In this document: one piece after another, positions 57,042-64,000 of the stretch
Numbering within the stretch: the first letter of the stretch is position 1
How the letters are laid out: each line of letters opens with the position of its first letter
Assembly: GCA_021234155.1 (NCBI GenBank)
Contig: JAJEKV010000176.1
Span: 720,448-784,447 of the forward strand
Direction: 5' to 3'
Source: Isoetes taiwanensis
Lineage: Eukaryota; Streptophyta; Lycopodiopsida; Isoetales; Isoetaceae
Length of the DNA: 64,000 nt
Program-made: the position numbers and the translations under genes
Notes under the pieces: generated by a model
Database searches by the model: none
Told to the model about the DNA's origin: nothing
What the model saw: the letters and a program-made list of their open reading frames with translations, nothing else

Positions 57042-60000
57042 AAACTACACTTATTGGCTAGAAAGGGGCATGAATTCGGGGGTGGGAATCCTCGTTCATC
57101 TTTTCGATCTTGAATATATAGAGATGGGGGACATTTCACATGTATTCAGCGAGTGTTGTTCGATCTCTTTTCAGTTGCTTGAGTCCTGGATGCAAACATT
57201 CGGCTGCTCCTCCGAGAAAGCCTTGAAATCATGTTCTCCGGTGGCGTGGATCTCGGATGGAAGATTTGTGATCTCCATGTATAAGACAAAGGTCCAACCC
57301 GAACTTTCCGGCATTTGCATTGGGGTTGCAAAAATGGATCGGCACTAGCGTTTACGCATACTACGGAGTATGGTCATGAGTCTTTGCCCGAATTACGCTT
57401 GCCGAAATACGGATGGATCAGCTGAAGTTTTGGCCTTGGCAAGGAAGGTTACAAGACCAGAAATTGCATTACGGCGGTCTTCCACGAACACGCATTGGGC
57501 ATGTATATCCGGTTGTTGGTGTTGTCCAAAGTCTCATCCTCCGCCATTTTGCGTATGCCGGATGAGCGTGGGTCCCCAACGTTTGTTAATTTGCAATTGC
57601 CGTGGGTGTCAATGCATGTTCTTTGACTTGGTAGTCCGAATTCTTGTCTCCATCTTGGGGAATTGACCTTGATCGGAGGTGGGCATCCAAAGCTTGCTAG
57701 TGCTTTTTCGGTTGTTTGGGGGTTGGTGCGGTCATCCCCGCATCTGTTCTTGGAATTCCAATAATATCTTCTCGGGTAGTCGTTTGGTAGCATCTCCCAT
57801 GCACTGGAATGTACATGTGCCATCACAGTCAGTGGTCCCACTCATCGGGGAGGGCGCTCGTTTCAGCTCCGTGGGCGGTGCAAGGAAGCATAATGTTGTA
57901 AGAACAAGCTGTGCAAGGTCAAGTTCTTGTTCGAGTTGTATAGTGTCCGAAAGGGCGTGCCAAGTTCAGCTAGCCATAGCTCCACTTCTTTACGTAGAAG
58001 AGGCATGTGATACGAGGTAACGGTTTGCGAAATTTTGTATCTTGGAGGTACTTGTTCTTCTTGGTCAAAAGAACCGCCGCTTTTGTATCTCCTTTAAAAG
58101 TTCTCGGTCGCGTTTATCCGGATGAGCACAGAGTAACATGTGCCGGGTAGAAGTCGTGCATGACATAAGCGGGGGCTATGGTTAAAGGAGCGAAATGGTC
58201 GAGATCGCAGCACCCGTAGGATATCAAAATTGACGAGAGCACAAAGTGTGCCTCGTTCTGACGAACATCAAGGGCCAATTTAGATTCGATATCGCTTCTG
58301 ATCGGGGGACTTGTGGTATCACCCTTGTTTCGGCGAGAATAAAAGAAAAGTGTTTTTTCCTTGCTTTGCACATAGTCATGGTAGCCCGGTGGCCGGATAG
58401 TCGGGAATAGCAGAAGCAAAGGCCCGATGGGATTTATTACCTTTTTCTTACGCATCATCTGGCACGCTTTCCATTCTCCGGGCGTATCTTATGTCTGCAA
58501 TGATATCTTGTTGCTTTCGGGCGGTCTGCAGTTCGTGACTTTCGCGGTGAGGTGTCGACTTGACCGGAGAAGTGGGAATCGAAGGCTTGAAGTCCGGTGG
58601 CTTGCAAGTGCGTTTTGAGTGCGACTATTTCAAGAGCATCCGCATCGTGTTTTGCCGCGTGAGCTGGTCTAACTTGCCTTGGAGAGATGCGATGTGAGCA
58701 TCCTTATTCCGCAAGGTGGTTTTCGTCGTGACCTTGGACTCAAGTATCAAGTTGGTCATGCGAAGTGTCTTTGTTCGGTCGGGAGTAGCATTATTCGTGA
58801 TCGACGATTGTTGTAAGCGTGTCTCAAGATCATTGTACTTGGTGTCGCTTTTTGTTTGAGGGACTCCTTGAGTTCCTTGACACGTCGGGATTGATGAAGG
58901 GTTTCTCGATGGATCATGAATTGATTGTGCAAGGCTTCTTCTCCGGCCTCTACGACCAGCCAACCGGTCTTGGTGTTGTGACTTGGCTTGGAGTTGGTCC
59001 ACGGACCGTGTGTCGTGCCCGGGTGGGTGGTTGCTATGAAGTTCGGTGATGATCAAGGAGGTCATCAAGGCGGTGAGGACAGCTTCCTTTGTAGGTATCC
59101 ACCGGTGTGAGGAGGTGGATGGGATGGCTTTGGTCTGTCACCCTTGTTTATAGATCCTTGGTCATTCTTTGTGAGTGTCCTTGTAGTATTTTCGTGAGAT
59201 CAATGGGAGTTTTGTTGTGTCTTCTGCACATTTTGTTTTTTCTTTGTTGTTGTTGAGTAGGAGGTGGGGTGGGTGGTTGTGAAATATTTAGAATTGGAAT
59301 CACGGGAGGTTGGTTGTGAAAATAGATTGATGGTCTTGAGAAGGAGGAGAGTTTGGTTGAAGACCTTTCAAAGCATCAATAAAGGTAGGATGTTGGCTTG
59401 GTGGGAAGGGGCATGATGATGGGCGTGGGGTCGATGATTAATGAAAGCACGGAAGTGGGCTCCCATGGGGCATTCAGGAAGAGTTAGGATTTTTTCGAAG
59501 TCTGTCAAGTTCTGTTGAAATCTCGTCTGAGGAGTTGAGTCAATTGATTGTTTGATGGTGTTGGTGAGGATATAGTCTACGGATGGTAGAAAACATCGTT
59601 AATAGAGGTATTCTTCATGGAGTAACCCAAAAATTTCCTCCAAAGAAACTTGGTAAAGGCATCATGTTGCTTTGGAAAGGTGGGCGACTTGGTTTGTGTG
59701 ACATTATAAGGAATAGAGCGAGTAATTTGGAAATATCATATTTACCAATGTCAAGGTAAGACAAGGCATTGGCGGATTGGAGAGAAAAGGAGAGGCTATG
59801 GTTTGAGGTTTAGGAGTATAGGGTTTCCATCGACTTGGGAGGCATATCCCTCTTACGCCTTCACCGGGTTAGCCACAAATTGGGTGTAATTTGTTCTTGT
59901 TGGGGGGCGGGGAGTTCTCATTGCGAAAATGAAACAATCGGAACTCACCGGGGAGGTTATAGGTGATGCCGGATGTGGGAGCTAAGTGCGGATGAAGAAA

Positions 60001-60535
60001 CGAACTTGATATTTTCGAATTGCTTATTTGGATCCATTGGTGCGGTCGCGTTGAGTGTTGAGTTCTTGGAGGTAGAAGCCATCTTGAAGGTCGAGGTCAC
60101 GAGTCTGAAGTCGGAAGGGCTGGAGTGGAGTAATGAGTGAAAAGTGAGGAGTGGAAGTGGATCGCTGAAGGGTTTTTTTTTTTTTTTTTTTGAAGAGTCG
60201 CGGGAGACACGTGGTCGAAGATCGACGCATGGAGAATCTCAAGAGACGTACCTTCAGACCAAGATGCGGAGAGAGTTCCCCGGCGGAGAATAAAACTTTA
60301 ATGGCGACGGTATTAATCAACCGGCCGGTGTCGCATTATTAAAAAGAGGAGTCAAAAAGTTTGCGTACAAAAATATGGGGAATGATACGAATATTGGGTG
60401 AGGTGACCTTCGTGAACCGCTATAGGGTTGGTATTCTCCACAATAAAGTTGGGTTCGCCGAGAAGAACCAAAATTCGCGGAAGATGGAGAACTCATAACA
60501 GGGTCCGTGAGCTTCCGCTGACCGATTACATGCAA
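57042..60535 (-). other. Long region between integrase and 3' LTR with possible extra ORF
   Basis: About 3.4 kb lies between the end of integrase homology and the LTR, much longer than a normal 3' UTR. In the sense (minus) direction 59068-58625 encodes a Gln/Thr/Lys-rich, coiled-coil-like segment (NLILESKVTTKTTLRNKDAH), and 58458-58114 and 57841-57449 are further open frames. They could be pieces of one frameshifted accessory ORF. No family is recognised, and there is no sign of an envelope protein. Confidence 0.45.
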
Positions 60536-60875
60536 GATGGACGACGCCGACCGGGCGTTCGAGGAATCGCCGGATCCCTATGGATCCTTTGCTGAGGCAC
60601 CGCCGCCAACCCGATGAACTTCGATCGCCCGGAGGTGATTGTTGTTGGTTGGAGTGGTCGCGGTTTGTGGGGCTTCCGCATCCTCAGAGTGGAGTGCCCC
60701 CGAGTAAAGCGGGCGGTAGCGACATGATAGGGGTTTTCCCAATTTTTGTTTAGTTTAGGACTTTTGGTGAAAAATCCCACAGTGAATTGTAGCCCGGGCA
60801 ATTTTGTACATAATAGAAAAGTGTTTCTCATAAATTTGTACAAGTGGTATCTTGTTGTAAATTTTTGTTCTTGAG

Positions 60876-62323
60876 CTAAGGATCTTTCTGGCCGGGGGTT
60901 TGAAATTTCTTGAGTCGAAATCCATTGACTAATGTAGGAAATGGAGTGCCATCAATTCTTGTAATTGTAAAACTCCGGGATGTGGTATCTCGAAATTTTG
61001 TATGGTTATACCATCGAGCTTGAGTTTTGCCGGGATGTTGTTGATATATCTCGAGTCGTAAAGAAGAAGAACTAAGTCGCCAATTTGAAAAGTTTTGTTT
61101 TGATGTGTTTGTCATGCCATTGTTTTTTGTAGTTGTTTGCCTTGTTGAAGTCTAAGAAAAGCATCTCTTGAAGTTCATCCGGTTGTTCAGTTGATAAACT
61201 TCGTTCTTGCAAAGCTGTGATGGATGGATTACATGTTGCTAACTGAAATTTGAGTGAGGGTAAAAGGAACTCAAAAAGGCATAAGAGCCTCTTGGCCATA
61301 CACAAGTCGAAAAGGTGTTTGACCGGTTGCTATTTTGTATGTTGTATTGTAAGCCCATAAAACTGAGGTAACTTATCTTGCCAATCTTTTCTTGTAGGAT
61401 CACAAATCTTCTTCAAAATGTGGATAAGCACCTTGTTTGTGCTTTCAGCCAAGCCATTACCACGGGGATAGTAAGGCGTGCTTTTTCTGTGATGAATGTG
61501 CAGATAGTTAGTGAGTTCAGCAATAGTGTGATTGATGAAATGAACTCCACGATCACTAACTAATTCTAAGGGACATCAAATCGGCGTGATGATGTTCTTG
61601 TAGAGAACCTTAGCTGTACTAGCTGGCCGCGTGTTGTCGAGGTAGAACTGCGCTTCCAGCCCATTTGGTTGCATAGTCCGTGAAGACTAGAATGTAGCGT
61701 GCCCTAGTGTTTGCGGTGGGTCCATGGGACCAACAAAATCCATACCCCATTTGGCAAAGGAGAGGCGTGGCTATTGTCGTGATGAGGCGAGGCGTCACGG
61801 GCCGTGGGTCTAAGCCTCGACAAACATCACACGTGCGTGTGTATTTGTGAGCATCTTTGAAAAGCGTGGGCCAGTAATACCCAGCAAGGAGGAGTTTCCT
61901 TGCTGTGTTGTCTCCGCTGAAATGACCACTGCCAAGTCCTTCGTGGGCTTGTTTGACTAGATCGGGGGACTTCGTGGAGGAAGAACACATCGTGGGAGCA
62001 CATTGTCTTTGCCACATTTTATAGAGATGGCCAGAACCATCGTATAATCTCGTACCAGCGAAGGAATTGTTGTTTATGCGAAGTTGTCTTTCCGAGAGGC
62101 GTGGGGTCACTCTGACGGGAGTGCGCCGTGAGGAGAAAGCGTTGATAGTCGGTACCAATGAGGCGTGGCGATGACCAGAACGGTTGAGCATCGGGAAGGG
62201 GCATCGTGAACTCCTTCCGAGGATCATCCGTGTGTATCGTGAAAGATAGTCGAGGACCGTGTGGCGGCGTCCGGCCGTATGAATAATTTCAAAGGGGCAA
62301 ACTCTTGCAATATCAATATCCAT
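60876..62323 (-). pseudogene. Gypsy integrase
   Basis: The HHCC zinc-binding domain is complete (HEGLGSGHFS...CDVC, 61950-61820), followed by the start of the catalytic core (ILVFTDYATKWAG, 61695-61660). After a break, the strand continues with a NHTIAELTNYL and GNGLAESTNK type core near 61530-61440 and a C-terminal part to about 60880. At least two frameshifts prevent a complete protein. Confidence 0.8.
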
Positions 62324-63242
62324 CGAGCAATTGGCCCGTGGGGTTTGGCTTATTGATTAAATATAGAAGAGCTTGATGATCCACATAAAAGCGAATTTGA
62401 CTACCAAGAAGATAGTGTCGAAAGCGTTGTACAAAAAGATAAGGCCAAGGGCTTCCTTTTCCGCGGGGCGAATAGCCAGATTGAGGATTGAGTTTTCGGT
62501 GGCGCATCTCGATGGGCTTGTCCTGATTTGGTGCATACTCTTGAGCTAGAACAGCTCAATCGTAAAAGCTGAAACATCAACATGGACATGGAATGGTTTG
62601 TCCCATTGAGGTGGTACTAGCGGGGGCTTCGTGAGCTTGACTTTGAGTTCTTTAAAAGCTTGATTTGCATCGGATGTCAAGTCCATGTGTATGGATTTCA
62701 GTCGGTTTGTAGAATTGGATGCGATAAGTGCCAATGCGGGAATAAAGGTGGCATAGAAGTTGACTTTGCCAAGAAAGGAACGATGTGTCCTTGATGTTCG
62801 GCAGTGGATATGCTCGATGACACGGCTGATTTTGGCCGGGTCCGTTGTAATGCCGTGTCGACTCACGACATGTCGAGGTACACCCAGGTGACACGAAGGT
62901 GCACTTTTCGGATTGAGGCTAATTCAGATTCATCACAGCGTTGAAAAACTAGTTCAAGTTTTACCAAATGGTCCATAGCACATGGGTGTAAGTGGAGAAG
63001 TCATCCCAAAGACTTGCGAAAGGATGAACTTGCATGTACTCTTGAAAAACAAAGCAAGCATAATGCGTTGAAATGTGGATGGTGAGTTTGACAATCCAAA
63101 AGGAACGACTTTGTAAGCAAAGGTACCCCATGGAGTAGTGAAGGTAGTCTTTAGTTGATCTTCTTCGAATGGATATTTGATTATAACTTAGGAAGCCGCC
63201 CATGAAGGAGTACATCTCGTGGCCTGCTACATCTTCCAACAC
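62260..63242 (-). pseudogene. Gypsy reverse transcriptase and RNase H
   Basis: YSFMGGFLSYNQI near 63210 corresponds to the RT motif A region, where the usual Asp is replaced by Gly. WDDFSTYTH near 62995 is motif C. The thumb/connection SFLGKVNFYATFIP (62780-62740) and RNase H segments (PFHVHVDVSAF, YVDHQALLYLINKPNP) follow in different frames. The element copy is not functional as read. Confidence 0.8.
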
Positions 63243-64000
63243 TTGATCCGTGAAGGGGAGAGGAAATGATCCCTTTCCGTGGCTTGATTGAGTTTTCTAT
63301 AATCCACACAAACGCGAATTTTCCATTATGTTTGAGGGCAATAACAATAGGACTTACCCATTCTCAATGTTTGACCTCGTAGATAAGTCCCAAAAGCTTG
63401 TCAATTTGGCTTTAACCTTTTCAATGTAGTTTGGGTTAAGCGATCGGCTGTCGTTAACTAGATGGGTCTAGCATGATCGTTTGCGGGAATCGAGAGTTGT
63501 CCCAATTCTTGCTTGATACCTCGGAGGTCTTTGTAGCTCCAAGCAAAGATGTGCTTGAAAGCGTTTGAATAAGCGCAATGGCTTGCTCCCGAATCTTTGG
63601 CGTGAGGTCGTGCTAATCGGATTGGTTGATTTGTTCCAATATCAATTATGTCTCTTGCAGAGTTTGAATGTGTGGAATGACTTGATCATCCTGACGGTGT
63701 GGGCTGGCTCCTGAGTGCTGACGCGGGATGTTCATGTTGACCAATTTTTTGAAAAATAGTGGCGTGCCACTAGGAGTTGGTGTGGTGTCTTCTTGAGCGG
63801 GAGGAGGAGCTGGGGGGTACCGTCTCCTCATGTGGAACCAATGTGACGTTGTTACAAGGTGTCAAATAGGGGTCAACCGGCGTTGCTATGCCTTTTAATA
63901 TCCATGTCTTCCCATGGTTGATTGTATTACAGGTAAGCCGTGAGTGGCAAACCCTTGGCTTGTAACCGATAGGTGTTGCAAACTTGTTGAGTCACTTTCT
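63243..64000 (-). pseudogene. Gypsy upstream pol sequence
   Basis: Continuation of the Gypsy coding strand toward protease and gag. It is heavily frameshifted, so no domain boundary can be set. Confidence 0.5.

Larger units (their letters stand above)
56428..64000 (-). mobile_element. Ty3/Gypsy LTR retrotransposon, runs past the window
   Basis: Domain order on the minus strand is reverse transcriptase (63240-62700), RNase H (62570-62260), integrase (62010-60880), as in Ty3/Gypsy. The 3' LTR is at 56428-57032 and the 5' LTR must lie beyond 64000. Many frameshifts interrupt pol. Confidence 0.85.

Noticed and set aside
58819-59049. Plus-strand frames in the Gypsy 3' region
   Set aside because: They are antisense to the element and probably mirror frames of its own coding strand.

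Overview
This window reads as nuclear DNA from a land plant with a large, repeat-rich genome. Spliceosomal GT-AG introns, plant-type Copia and Gypsy elements primed by initiator tRNA-Met, Helitron ends, L1-type LINE fragments and a PPR-like relic all support this. The kinase at the left edge, which joins a HeLo-like helical linker to a second kinase domain, and a Penelope-like element suggest a fern or other seedless plant. That placement is inference, not proof.

Layout. 1-1395 is the 3' end of the only apparently intact cellular gene, a tandem-kinase protein with all catalytic residues of its second kinase domain. 2448-7753 is a decayed Copia element whose 5' LTR carries a Harbinger-type MITE. 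9941-18631 is the most unusual object: a minus-strand retroelement with 2.18 kb direct terminal repeats, a Penelope-like reverse transcriptase and upstream exons that join in frame across three candidate introns. It sits between long A-tracts. 18660-24770 is a LINE relic split by a 5.1 kb element with inverted termini and dense TGAC-rich subterminal repeats, itself invaded by an LTR element that left a solo LTR with a 5 bp target duplication.

25338-29490 is a probable non-autonomous Helitron carrying a LINE 3' end. 30621 and 44335 mark a perfect 26 bp inverted-repeat pair, perhaps one 13.7 kb DNA transposon. Nested between them is an LTR retroelement (LTR 32050-33610) with three repeated hairpins in its leader and a gag-like but unrecognised coding region. 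44370-47600 holds a possible SINE and a PPR relic. 49198 is a second Helitron 3' end. 51341-52259 is a Mutator-type TIR element with a perfect 9 bp target duplication. 52984-56395 is a multi-exon DDE-transposase-like gene with frameshifts. 56428-64000 is a minus-strand Ty3/Gypsy element with its 3' LTR at left and a long extra region between integrase and LTR.

A technical theme runs through the window. Where two copies of one sequence can be compared, or a protein frame breaks, the discrepancy often sits on a CAG or CTG trinucleotide. This could be consensus error at methylated CHG sites, so some apparent frameshifts may not be real. Apart from the kinase there is no intact cellular gene; everything else is mobile DNA or relics, and nothing acts together as a pathway.
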